Of a stretch of 64,000 nt of DNA, positions 34,922-46,057 are shown piece after piece. The position numbers and the translations under genes are program-made. A model generated the notes under the pieces. It was not told the DNA's origin and made no database searches. It saw only the letters and a program-made list of their open reading frames with translations. Position 1 is the stretch's first letter. Each line of letters begins with the position of its first letter. The DNA comes from Sorghum bicolor (taxonomy: Eukaryota > Streptophyta > Magnoliopsida > Poales > Poaceae), in assembly GCF_000003195.3 (NCBI RefSeq), contig NC_012873.2, positions 9,943,894 to 10,007,893 on the forward strand, read 5' to 3'.

Positions 34922-35911
34922 TGTTGGGTACCATAATAAGGGATACCCAAATCAGAGCAATAAAAAGCGCAAAGAAACACACTAACCACAATCATCAGGG
35001 CCTCGGATGCGAGTTCCGACTCGCCCGACCCCTCAGGACATCGGACGCAAGTTCCGACTCGCCCGACCCCTCAGGGCATCGGACGCGAGTTTCGACTCGC
35101 CCGACCCCTCAGGGCCTCGGACGCAAGTTCCGACTCGCCCGACCCCGTCCAGGCTCGGGCGCCGGACCCCACTCTGCCTGGGCAGCAAGACTTCCACCGC
35201 ACGGCGCCCGTACCCACAACATGACAGACGCGACGGCTTCCATACCGCGGCAGGGCAAGGCGATAACTATTCCAACCACCCTGGTCACTGTGCCCTTACC
35301 TCTTTCACTGTGACGTACTGCCTCACAGTAGGAAGGGAATGGGGGAGGTTAATCAGTACCATTATTTGAGGTCACTTCCCACTATTGACAGCATGTGCAG
35401 CAGTGCCGGCGACCCGACCCCCGCGACTCCTACAGGGCTCGGTAACACTCTACAGGAACAGCCATACTGCCGACCATCCCCCAAGGACGAGATGGACCAG
35501 CTTCAACAGGGTCGGACTGAGGTTTCACCATTCAATAGAAGAAATCTACTCTTGTAAAAACCTGTCTTCCCCTTGAGACTATAAAAGGGGAGCCAGGGTT
35601 CACAGCTAAGAATAGGTCCAGAAGGCCAAGTTCACACACACAACACTCTTTCTCAGAGCAGCAACCCGCACTCTGTCCACCACCAAGCCGAGACCTGGGA
35701 CTTAGCCCTCTCTCGCAACCTACTTGTACCCCCTACTACAAGCACCTTTGGGTGCAAGGTTATACAGAAATTCCAACCACACTGGACGTAGGGAATTCTT
35801 GGCCCGAACCAGTATAAACCCTCTGTGTCTCACTTGCATCACCATCCAAGCTTGGTCAGTCACGCAGACTTATACTTGTTAGTGCCTAGACCGCGAGTCT
35901 AGACGCCGACA
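34922..35911 (+). repeat. 5' LTR of the Tat/RIRE2-like element
   Basis: 990 bp. It contains four copies of a 38-bp tandem repeat (about 34997-35148, core TTCCGACTCGCCCGACCCC), a TATA box ACTATAAAAGGGG at ~35579-35588 and a small perfect hairpin CTAGACCGCGAGTCTAG just before the end. Confidence 0.95.
35579..35587 (+). promoter_or_regulatory. TATA box of the 5' LTR
   Basis: CTATAAAAG in GAGACTATAAAAGGGGAGCC; the same sequence occurs in the 3' LTR near 46715. It is a strong match to a plant TATA box at a plausible U3/R position. Confidence 0.75.
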
Positions 35912-35912
35912 G

Positions 35913-35930
35913 TTGGCGCGCCAGGTAGGG
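35913..35930 (+). other. Primer binding site of the Tat/RIRE2-like element
   Basis: TTGGCGCGCCAGGTAGGGG starts two bases after the LTR. This PBS class is known from RIRE2/Tat-type elements and is usually assigned to tRNA-Arg; the assignment is from memory of the family. Confidence 0.75.
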
Positions 35931-35946
35931 GCCTTCTGCGTGACGC

Positions 35947-38474
35947 TTGCCAGTCCCTACTGGGAAGGCTTGGATGGCAGACGGATTTCACCCGCTCCGT
36001 CGCGGCACCATCATGATGTTTGGGAGTTTGGAGTTCATGTCCCTCGGTTCCGGCTATGACATGGTCCTCCTCCCGCCACGTGACGACGTCGAGCCTAGCC
36101 CCGAGCCGATCCCACCACAGTCAGTGCGTGGGAGACGTTCGGGACACCATGCGGGGGGCTCACGGAGGGGGCGTCAGAAATTTAGGATCTCCGACCCTAC
36201 CTCTGAGGCTAGGACCCGTCCGGCCCTCCCCCCGCATATTCCTCACCAGGTCGCCCGTTCCTCCGGCCCGAAAGGCGCTAGAGGAAGGGCTCGCGGGGCA
36301 TCAAGCCCCGGTCCCAGGACCAACAGAGGATCATCGCGGCCTCCCGTTCCGCCCCGGTCAAAAGGGAAGACAAGGACCGCGCCCGTCCCCCACAAGGGGG
36401 ACAAAGGGGCCTCAATGTCCCGTCCTCCTCCACCTACGGATGAAGGAGAAACGGCAGCACCTCCCGAGTTACCTTTTGGGCTCAGGAACGCTGCCGCCAC
36501 CTACGCCTCTTCCGTGAGCACTTCGTTGAGTGCATACGCGGAACTTCCAGGTCACCACTTAAGGTCCACCCTGGACCTCATCTCTACACCGCCCGTTTCG
36601 TCATACCCTGAGGATCCTACCTCAGGCGACGACGAGTGGGCAGGCGCTGACTTTTCCGGGTGTGGCGACCCGGAGACCTTCATGCGCTTCCTAGAAGCCA
36701 GCAACTACTGTCTCGGCTACTCCGACTCCGACGACGGAAGCTACGACCCATCACGAGAGTGCTTCAACTTGGAAGTCGGAGGCACGCCGCATAACGCCCA
36801 GGGGGACGCAGGGCCCTCTAGGCAGGAGAATGCAACACCACCTCCCAACCCTACTCCCGGAACCGATCTTGGCGCCCGAGGGGTAGCGTCGGCCCCCGTT
36901 GGAGGACATCGTCCTGACCTCGCGCAGCTCGACGAGCTAGAGGCCAGGCTCGAAGAAGAACACGCACGCCTCCGACAACTCCGTGAGGCCCTGGTTCGAG
37001 ACCCATCGGGCCGCGGGGATGGGGGCGAGGCTAGACGCCGCGCCCGTGACGTCAACCGCCGTATCGTCGAGGACCAAGGGGGTGACGCCCCAGTCTTCAG
37101 CACGGCCAGCCAAAACGTGATGGCCGCTGCGCTCCTCCTCAGGGCGATGCCCGAGCCATCGACCCCTGAGGGAAGAAGAGTGCGCCAGGGGTTACGGGGC
37201 CTCCAGTAGCAGGCTGTGGTGCAGAACGCGGAGAGTTCTGCCTCACAATCCCATAGCACAAGACGTCGTGGGGACCGACCCCCTCCGAACAAGGCACCAA
37301 CGGTACAGGGTCCGCCGCCCCCTGACCCCCAAAGGGGCGACAAGGCCCCGTCGGTACACGAGCGCGTCGGAGCAGGCGCGGACGTGCGGGCCACCCTCGA
37401 GGCCAGGCGACGCGACAGGGACAAAGCCGAGTCCCGACGTTACCGACCCCGCCGAGGTGGGAGGTACGACCCCGATCACGATCGCAGCACGTGACCAGAG
37501 CCTCCGGGTCCCCGCGTCTTCAGCGAGGCCATACGCAGGGCCAAGTTGCGGCGCGATTTCGACAGCCCGCCAACCTCACCAAGTACTCAGGGGAAACGAA
37601 CCCTGAGCTCTGGCTGGCAGATTACCGCCTAGCATGCCAGCTGGGCGGCGCGGATGACGACCTGCTCATCATCCGCAACCTCCCACTCCACCTGGCCGAT
37701 ACGGCCAGGGCATGGCTCGAGCACCTCCCTGAGCGCATGATCCATGACTGGGCTGACCTGGTCAGAATCTTTGTCGGGAACTTCCAGGGCACATACGTGC
37801 GCCTTGGGAACTCCTGGGACCTCAGGAGCTGCCGGCAGAAGCCTGATGAGTCCCTCCGAGACTTCATCAGGCGATTTTCCAAACAGTGCACCGAGCTCCC
37901 CAACATCACGGACTCCGATGTGATCGAAGCCTTCATTTCCGGTACCACCTGCAAGGAGTTGGTACACGAGCTCGGACGCAAGACCCCCACGAGCACTAGC
38001 TAGCTGCTCGACATCGCCACCAACTTTGCCTCAGGCGAAGAGGCAGTCGACGCCATTTTCTCCAACAGCGCAGCCAAGGGGAAGCAGAAGGCCGAGGCCA
38101 CCGAAGCCTTAGGATCACGCGACCCCAAGAAGAAGAAGAAGGGACGCAAGGGGAAGCAGGGTCAGTCGGACGACCACCTAGTCACCGCAGCTGATCGCAA
38201 GAACCCCAAACAGGCTCCTGCTGGCCCCGGTCTCTTCGACGAAATGTTGAAGAAGCCGTGCCCCTATCACAGGGGGCCAACCAAGCACACCCTTGAGGAG
38301 TGCACCGTCCTCCGTCGGTACTATACCGACATCATCACTAAGGAGAGTGCCGAAGAGCCTCCCAAGGACGACGACCCCGAGGGGGAGGTTTTCCCCAAGA
38401 TCAAGAACTGCCTTTTGATCTTTGGGGGACGCACGGCTCGCCTCACTGCAAGTCAAAGGAAGCGCGAACTCTGA
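35947..38474 (+). pseudogene. gag pseudogene of the Tat/RIRE2-like element
   Basis: The N-terminal part (35947-37494) is Pro/Arg/Ser-rich and is interrupted by TAG at 37207 and TGA at 37492. A frameshift near 37545-37560 moves the frame to that of 37491. There the capsid-like Retrotrans_gag domain is clear (NPELWLADYRLACQL, RAWLEHLP, ESLRDFIRRFSKQ). A TAG at 38001 interrupts the frame, and then comes a Lys-rich tract (KKKKKGRKGK) and a zinc-knuckle-like segment (CPYHRGPTKHTLEEC, ~38262). TGA at 38472 separates gag from the protease region in the same frame. The product would form virus-like particles; this copy cannot encode a full protein. Confidence 0.88.
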
Positions 38475-39320
38475 GAAGTTTGCGCAGTCAGCTCAGCTGC
38501 GCCCTCGTACCTTAAATGGTCCGAGAGCGCAATCACGTTCGACCGACAGGATCACCCGGATCGGATTCCCAATCTCGGGAGCTATCCGTTGATCGTCGAC
38601 CCCATCATCGCCGAGACCCGTCTCACTAAGGTGCTGATGGATGGAGGCAGTGGCCTCAACATACTCTACGCCGAGACTCTGGCCCTCATGGGTATCAGCA
38701 AGTCCCGGCTGAGGAACGACACTGCGCCATTCCATGGAGTGGTGCCGGGACATCGTGCCCACCCCCTCGGACAGATCGATCTGTCCGTCTGCTTTGGGAC
38801 CCCCGACAACTTCAGATGGGAGGTCCTCACTTTCGACGTGGTTGGGTTCCCAGGGACCTACCACGCCATCCTGGGATGACCATGCTACGCCAAGTTCATG
38901 GCCGTCCCTAACTACACCTACCTCAAGCTCAAGATGCCAGGGCCAAAGGGCATCATCACCGTCAGCACGACCAGTCAGCACGCCTACCAGTGCGACGTCG
39001 AGTGCATTGAGCAGGTCGAGGCTCTGGCTGAGTCTCTGGCCATTCTCACCGGCCTCGGCGACTGCGACCAGGACGTCCCCGACCCCAAGCGTCATGCCGG
39101 GAGCTTCGAGCCGGCAGAGGAGACCAAGCTAGTTTTTCTCGACCCCGGGACCTCTGAAGGCAAGGCGTTGAAGATCAGCTCCAGCATCGACCCCAAATAG
39201 GAAGTGGTGCTCGTCGACTTTCTCCGCGCAAACGCTGACATATTTGCGTGGAGTCCCTCGGACTTGCCTGGAATACTGAGGGAAGTCGCCGAGCACTCCT
39301 TGGACATCTGAGCCGGCTCC
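38475..39320 (+). pseudogene. Aspartic protease region of pol (decayed)
   Basis: Same frame as the gag core. The retropepsin-like motif VLMDGGSGLNILY (around 38630) holds the catalytic Asp. It is followed by the GISKSRL and YHAILG strands. Stops at 38877 (TGA), 39198 (TAG) and 39309 (TGA) break it. It would cut the Gag-Pol polyprotein. The hydrophobic ILG near 38870 fits the end of a retropepsin fold. Confidence 0.85.
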
Positions 39321-40470
39321 AAACCCGTGAAACAACGCCTGCGCCGATTCGACGAGGAGAAACATCGGGCCATCAGGGAGGAGATTCATAAGCTGCTGGC
39401 GGCTGGATTCATCAAGGAGGTATTCCATCCCGAGTGGTCAGCCAACCCCGTGTTAGTTAAAAAGAAAAATGGGAAGTGGAGGATGTGTGTAGATTATACT
39501 AGTTTAAATAAAGCATGTCCAAAGAATCCCTTTCCATTGCCTCGTATTGATTAGATAGTTGACTCCACCGCGGGATGTGAAATTTTGTCTTTTCTTGATG
39601 CTTACTCCGGCTACCATCAAATCAAGATGAAGGAGTCCGACCAGCTCGCGACTTCATTCATCACCCCTTTCGGAATGTATTGCTACGTAACCATGCCTTT
39701 TGGCCTCAAGAACGCGGGGGCTACATATCAACGGTGTATGCTCCAGGTTTTTGGGAACCTTATAGTCAAAACGGTAGAGGCTTACGTAGACGACATCGTC
39801 GTCAAGTCCCGGAAAGCGAGCGGCCTAGTTGTCGACCTGGAAGAAACATTCCGATGCCTTAGGGCAAAAGGGATCAGACTCAACCCCGAAAAGTGCATTT
39901 TCGGGGTCCCTCGAGGCATGCTCCTTGGGTTTATTCTGTCTGAGCGGGGGATCGAGGCCAACCCAGAAAAGGTCTCGGCCATCGCGAATATGGGCCCCAT
40001 TCGTAACCTAAAGGGAGTACAGAGGGTAATGGGATGTCTAGCCTCCCTAAGTCGTTTCATTTCTCGCCTCGGGAAAATGGGCTGCCTCTGTATAGGTTAC
40101 TTAGGAAATCTGAGCACTTTTCCTGGACCCCCGAGGCCCAGGAAGCCCTTGACAAGCTCAAGGCTCTGCTCACCAACCCTCCCATCCTGGTGCCCCCCGC
40201 CGAGGGGGAACCACTACTTCTCTACGTCGCAGCCACTGATCACGTGGCCAGCGCAGCTGTCGTGGTCGAGAGGAAGGAAGAAGGGCACGCCCTGCCGGTC
40301 CAAAGACCAGTGTACTTCATCAGTGAAGTACTATCCGACACAAAGACCCGATACCCCAAGATCCAAAAACTGCTCTACGCTGTGGTTCTGACCCGCCGCA
40401 AGCTCCGCCATTACTTCGAGTCTCATCCAGTCTCGGTGGTATCGTCTTCCCCCTGGGGGAAGTGATTCAG
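39321..40470 (+). pseudogene. Reverse transcriptase region of pol (decayed)
   Basis: Starts in the same frame with the fingers motif (VLVKKKNGKWRMCVDY), then FLDAYSGYHQIKM, TPFGMYCYVTMPFGLKNAGATY and the catalytic YVDDIVV box (~39783). TAG at 39552 interrupts it. A frameshift near 40066-40085 moves into the connection domain ([18 protein letters not shown]) and another lies near 40440. The catalytic aspartates are intact, but the frame is not. Confidence 0.9.
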
Positions 40471-41250
40471 AACCGAGAAGCCAACGGAAGAATTGCTAAG
40501 TGGGCCATAGAGCTCATGGGTGATGGAATCACTTACGAGCCTCGGAAGGCCATAAAGTCCTAAATTCTGGCAGATTTCGTCGCAGAGTGGATCGAGACTC
40601 AGCTCCCCCACCACAAATCCAGCACGAATGCTGGACCATGTACTTCGACGGGTCCTTAATGAAAACTGGGGCCGGCGCAGGCTCGTCTTCATCTAACCTC
40701 TCGGGGTAAGGATGCGATACGCAATCCGGCTCCATTTCCCCGCTTCAAACAATGCAGCAGAGTACGAGGCCCTTGTTAACGGTCTCCACATCGCGATCGA
40801 GCTCGGGATCAAACGGCTCAACGCCCGAGGCGATTCTAGACTCATCATCGATCAAGTCATGAAAGAGTCTAGCTGCCATGACCCCAAGATGGACGCGTAC
40901 TGCAAAGCGGTCCGATGCTTGGAAGAAAAGTTCGACAGCCTCGAACTTAACCACGTGTTAAGAAAGTATAATGAGGCCGCCGACGCGCTCGCCAAGATGG
41001 CATCCGAGCGGGCCACGGTCCCCCCGGATGTCTTCGTCAGCGACCTCTACAAACCTTCCGTCGACCACAAGGACGACGGGGGGTCGGACGAACCCCTAAG
41101 CAAACAAAGTTCCGACCCCAAAGACACCGCCGCTCCAGAGCAGGGGGTCATGGACATCGAGCCAGAACCACCCGCGTCTGACGACTCGCCCGACTGGCGC
41201 TACCCCTTGCTTCAACGCCTCGTCGACGGCACTTTGCCCCCGGACCAGGC
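40471..41250 (+). pseudogene. RNase H region of pol (decayed)
   Basis: After a TAA at 40561 comes ADFVAEWIE, then a frameshift, the first RNase H motif (MYFDGSLMKTGAGAG, ~40640), a small loss, and a long intact stretch from 40712 with NNAAEYEALVNGL, GDSRLIIDQV and NEAADALAKMA. These are the D-E-D and terminal motifs expected for retroelement RNase H. A spacer leads to the integrase in another frame. Confidence 0.85.
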
Positions 41251-42022
41251 TGAGGCAACGCGTGGCCCGTCGTGCCAAGACCTTCGTCCTCCTCGACGGG
41301 GAGATGTACAAGCGCAGCCCCTCGGGCATCCTCATGCGTTGCATCCCACGTCAGGAAGGAGTCAAGCTCCTGCAGGACATACACTCGGGGGCTTGTGGCC
41401 ATCACGCCGCACCTCGGACGTTGGTAGGAAATGCCTTCCGACATGGCTTCTACTGGCCCACCGCCGTAGCCGACGCCACAGAGATCGTCAGGGCCTGTAA
41501 GGGATGCCAGTTTTACGCTCGGCAGATACATCTACCCGCTCAGGCCCTGCAAACAATCCCCATCACTTGGCCTTTCGCTGTCTGGGGCCTCGACCTGGTC
41601 GGGCCTCTGCAGAAAGCGCCCGGGGGCTTCACCCACTTGCTTGTCGCAATCGACAAGTTCTCCAAGTGGATCGAAGTCCGACCCATTACAAGGATCAAGG
41701 CTGAGCAAGCAGTGTTGTTCTTCACAGACATCATCCATCGATTTGGGGTGCCAAACTCCATAATCACCGACAATGGCACACAGTTCACCAGGCGAAAGTT
41801 CTTGCAGTTCTGCGACAGACACCACATACGTGTGGACTGGGCGGCTGTGGCTCACCCCAAGAACAACGGTCAAGTGGAGCGTGCCAATGGCATGATCCTC
41901 CAGGGTTTGAAGCCCAGGATTTTCAACCGTCTGAACAAGTTTGGGAAAAGGTGGCTCAAAGAGCTACCAGCCGTGGTCTGGAGTCTGAGAACCTCCCGAA
42001 CCCGAGCCACAGGCTTCACCCC
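41251..42022 (+). pseudogene. Integrase, C-terminally truncated
   Basis: The zinc-binding domain HHCC is visible (H...H in HSGACGHHAAP..., C-x2-C in CKGCQFY). The catalytic core has GLDLVGP, TDNGTQF and NGQVERANG, i.e. the D-D-E triad. After ATGFTP near 42020 the sequence leaves integrase and enters the 3' part of the antisense ORF, so the C-terminal chromatin-targeting/GPY region is missing. A frameshift near 41255 separates it from RNase H. Confidence 0.88.
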
Positions 42023-44717
42023 GCTTCTCGTGCTCCGTCGAGCTCTGATGCCAGCGCGCCACCTGGCTCAGAGCCCCGGCTAGGTCGGTCTGAGCTTGAT
42101 TCAAGGCGAGGTCTTTTTCGGCGAGCAAAGCTTCAAGCCGAGCAACCTCACCCTTGTACCCCTCAACCGCCGCCTTCTGCGCCTCGAATTCCCAGGCAAG
42201 GGCCCCAAGCTTCTCCTCCAGGGGGGCGACCTTGTCCCGGGCCTCCCGAGCCTCGGTGGCCAGTGCCGAGCACTTCTGCCGAAGCTCGGCAGAAACCTCG
42301 CACTCCCTCGCAAGCTCCCCCTCTACCGCCTCCCTGGCAGCCCTCTCGTTCTCAAAGGACGCCCGAGCGTCCCTTTCCCGACGGAGAAATACCGACTTCT
42401 CCTGGGAGGTGGCCTTGAGCGCCTGCAAGATCAGAGGTCACACAGGGAGTTAATACCGCAAAAGCAAGGACGAAACTACTTTACAACACGGGTAAAAATC
42501 TTACCTGAGCCAGGTTAAACATGTCACGGCCCACGAGCTGAGAAGCTCGGTTCAGGGCCTCGATACCGGCGCGCCCACATGCGTCCAGACCCTGCCAGAG
42601 GTAATTCTCTGACGGGTCATCTAGAACAAATCTGGCTCCCCCGTCAGCATCGCTGAGGTTGGGCCAGATTACGGGGCTCTTACCCCATCCGACATCTCCC
42701 TCTCCCGCCGCGGGGGCCTCGGGCGCCGCGCTGGACGCCACGATGGCTCGGACTTCCTCAGCATGTTCAGGCCGGGCCGCACCTCCCAGGTCAGCATCCT
42801 CCGGTCCTTGGGGCTTCGGCGCCCCCGTGTCCTGCCCCTGGTGGCGCCCTTTCTCCTCGTAGCCCGGCGGCGGCGGCGACGCGGGCCTAGCCGACCCAGG
42901 AGTCGAATGAGCCCCCCTCTTCACAGCCTTCAGGGGGCCAGCGCCACCGAAGGCGCCTTTTGCTTACGGCTGGGGAAATAACTCTAGGTTAGAAGAAAGA
43001 GAAAAACAAAAAATCACCAGAGGAATCAGAAATCCTATACATACCTCGCCCGAGGAGCAGACTTTTTCTGGGAGCTCGGAGCTCCTAGGGGGCCTCCCAC
43101 GGCGCCAGGGGCCGCCGCTCCGACCCTCGCCTCGCCTGCTGACGGCGCGGGGGACACCACGGCGGTCTCAGCCTGCGATGCCTCCACCAAGGCACCGATT
43201 CCCGCCCCGGACGCTGGGGCGGGCTCGGCCAAAGCCTCTGGCACTACCGGATGAGGTGGCGCCTCGGATCCGACCCCCGACGCCTCCTCCCCTTCTTGAG
43301 GACACACCGGGGCTGAACCCTCACGAGGGGCGCTGCCCTCATCATCCACAATGATGTGGGGGGCGGCCTGTCCGCCCCCCGGCGCGTGGGTCCCCTCGGG
43401 GGCCTCCGACCCCCCTCGGGCCTTCGACCCCTCCGGGGCCTCGATCCCCTCCCCGGCAGGGGGGATAACGTCATCCTCCTCCGCCAGCTCGTCGAGCCAG
43501 TCGGTGTTGTCTCCTCCGCCCTCTATCTCCAAGACCGAAGTCTCGGGAGACGGAGGCGGGGCGACCCCCGCCTTCTCGGCTTCTCGGTGATTCTTGGCGG
43601 AGATCTCCCGCCGTTGCGCTTTCCGCGCCGCCTTCGCTTTCTTGTCCTCTTTCACCTTTTTCTGTTCCTCATTCCGGGCCCTGTTCTTGGCCCGGATCTC
43701 CTTGTCCTCCGGGACAGGGGGTGGGGAGTCCTTGACGGCCCCGATCCCCTGAGCAAACGGATCAACAGGGAATCAGGCGAAAGAAAGAACGAGGGCAAGA
43801 AATCGAAATAAAGGATACTTTCTTACCAGGGAGATATAGCCCTTTTCAGGGCGCATCGGCACCACCTGGGAATTCTTCATCTCCGGAGTCGTTGTCTTCT
43901 CGACCCGGGCGGTGATGTCCGAGGCCGATATCGGCTCGGCTAGCATCTTCGTCCCAGCCCAAGGGACGTCCCGGGTCATCTCGAACATGGGCACCCGGCG
44001 CTGCGCCAGCGGAAGCAGGCTCCTCTTATGGAACGCTATCGCCACCGTGGCCGCAGTGACTCGGGCCTCTCGCAGCTTCTGAAGCCCCGCAAGAAGCGGG
44101 GCGAGCCTCTTCTCCTCCTCGGCCGGAGCACCCCACACCCACTTCTGGGGGGCCTCTGTCACCATCTTCCCGGTATACTTCGGCAGAAGACCACCATCAT
44201 TCCGGAGGTAGAACCACGCGCTCTGCCACCCCCGGTTTGACGACGGCATCGTGCTCCAGATGTACAATCCGGATCGTTGCTGGCGAAGCTGCAGCGTACA
44301 GCCGCCGGCTCGTAGGGGGATCTTCTCCTTCCCCACGTAACGGGCCGACATGTCCGCCTTGAAGAGGTGAAGCCAGAGGTTCCAGTTGACAGGAACCCCC
44401 AAGAACCCCTCGCAGACCGTGGCGAAGACGGCGGCCTGCATCACCGAATTGGGATTCAGGTTGTGCAGCTCCAGCTCGTAGTAGTGGAGGATCGCCCGGA
44501 TCAGACGACTGGCTGGGACCCCGAACCCCCGGTCTAAGAACGACAAGAAGCAAACCACATAGCCCGGCGGCGGGTTTGGCTCCCTGTCGTTCGCCGAAGG
44601 AACGATCCATTCCGGGAAACCGACGTCCTTGAGAGGGCGGAGAATCCCGGCCCTCACACGCGCCTCCAGCGCGGACTTGGTTACATTGCTGGGCGGCCAC
44701 GCCTCAACGACGGCCAT
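42022..44717 (-). pseudogene. Antisense spliced ORF (aORF) of the Tat element, truncated
   Basis: Minus-strand gene inside the retrotransposon. Exon 1, 44717-43827 (297 codons from ATG), carries a domain like PF04195, the 'putative gypsy type transposon' family (FPEWIVPS, PPPGYVVCFLSFLDRGFGVP). The donor GTAAGA and acceptor TTTGCTCAG give exon 2, 43748-43045, Ala/Glu/Pro-rich. Donor GTATGT and acceptor TTTCCCCAG give exon 3, 42969-42505, with a one-base frameshift near 42930. Donor GTAAGA and acceptor CTTGCAG give exon 4, 42422-~42022, a coiled coil. The end is lost at the deletion junction with integrase, and the frame then reads antisense integrase. Such extra antisense ORFs are known in Tat-lineage elements (e.g. 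Grande gene23); their function is unknown. Confidence 0.75.
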
Positions 44718-44849
44718 GGCTTTAGGAGGAAGAGGAGTGTTTGCGCGGCGGAAGTGGAGGAGATGGAAGAGATGGCGGAAGAAAGAGTGGGAGGCAGGGG
44801 CTTTGTGGCGCAGGAGCGAGAGGAAAGAAATCAAGCCCCCATCGGCCGC

Positions 44850-44857
44850 TTTTATAG
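44850..44857 (-). promoter_or_regulatory. Candidate TATA box for the antisense ORF
   Basis: The minus strand reads CCTATAAAAGCGG about 135 bp upstream of the antisense ATG at 44717. The ORF extension upstream of that ATG would then be promoter or leader, not coding. Confidence 0.55.
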
Positions 44858-44899
44858 GAGGGGCGAGCCACGACCACGCCCCTGCGAGGAAGGCCAAGC

Positions 44900-46057
44900 G
44901 AGAGAGAGAGAGAGCAACCGTCGCCCACTCAGGTGAAAAACTCGAAGCGCCAACTCCCTCCGATTCCCGCGCCCGCCGCACGCGCGCATTAATTTCGCAG
45001 GCGAAACGTCCCATCCGGCCGGGGCGAGACGGCACGGCCGTTTCGAGTCCCCGCGCGCCGCGCCTCAAAAGAAGCGCCCTGAAAAGTTATGTCAGGGCGG
45101 TTCCTTCCAGGGGACGCGGCGCCCGACCCCCCGCGGACCAAGCGTCGCAGGGAGGTCTCCGTCGGGCGCAAGATTCCGTCTCGCCCGACCCCATCACGAC
45201 CCCGAGCAAAAACTGCGAGGCGGTTTCCCGTCGGGCACAGATCCCGTCTCGCCCGACCCCGACACTAAAGAACGAGTCTGAAAAAAGCCTTTCGAGGCCC
45301 AAGAATCCCCAGGCCATGGCCACCTACGTTCCAGAGGTTGCGAGACTGACCTGCGACACAGGTTCGAACAGTCGCCTCAGGATAACTGAGCGAGGGATGA
45401 CTGAAGATGAGCACAATAGAGGCCAAGGTCCGAGCCCAACAGGGAGTCGGCGCATCTTTACAGTCATATCCGAGACCCATGCGGGTGTCACGTGAGTGGG
45501 ATCCCATCGAGGGAGGCATCGAGCCCTCGGAACCTAACGAACGGTTCCGACATCCACCGTGACTGCCCTCGGGTACTTTTTGAGATGTGCCCATAAGGCC
45601 ACTAGCCGACCCCTATCGAACGGGACTCGGACATCCACTCAGATCTACCCGCCTGCAGCTCCCGGGAAACGTCGTCACTCGCCCATCGAGGGTAGTACGG
45701 CACGACCCACCCCTCCTCCGAGCGAAAGGAAGAATGAGGGACGTAATTACAAGACGAGAAAGAACCTGATCGACCCTTGCGGGGAAAGGGCTCGGGGGCT
45801 TCCTCGCACCATGGGAACAGGCACTACGTGTAAAGAACACGCAACCTATCCCTGAAAACACTCCAGACTATAGCTGTCAAAAGGTGAAAGCCTTTGAAGG
45901 AATAACACCATTCCTCCAAAAGGCTCGGGGGCTACACCCGGCGGGTGCGCTTGCGCACAGCCCCCCGGAGAAAGGTAAAAGCTCCTAGTCAACTACAGTC
46001 CCTGGGGAAAGAACCTCTAAAGAGGTGACTTCACCCCTTCAGAGGCTCGGGGGCTAC
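44900..46057 (+). other. 3' non-coding part of the Tat element with repeated PPT-like motif
   Basis: GC-rich sequence without convincing genes. AGGCTCGGGGGCTAC directly precedes the 3' LTR (46043-46057) and is the likely polypurine tract. Near-copies lie at 45788-45801 and 45920-45935. Motifs like the 38-bp LTR repeat (CGTCTCGCCCGACCCC) occur at ~45177 and ~45246. Confidence 0.7.

Noticed and set aside
44718..45068. N-terminal extension of the antisense ORF upstream of 44717
   Set aside because: A TATA box at 44850-44857 lies inside it, and the family-like protein starts at the internal ATG (MAVVEAW).
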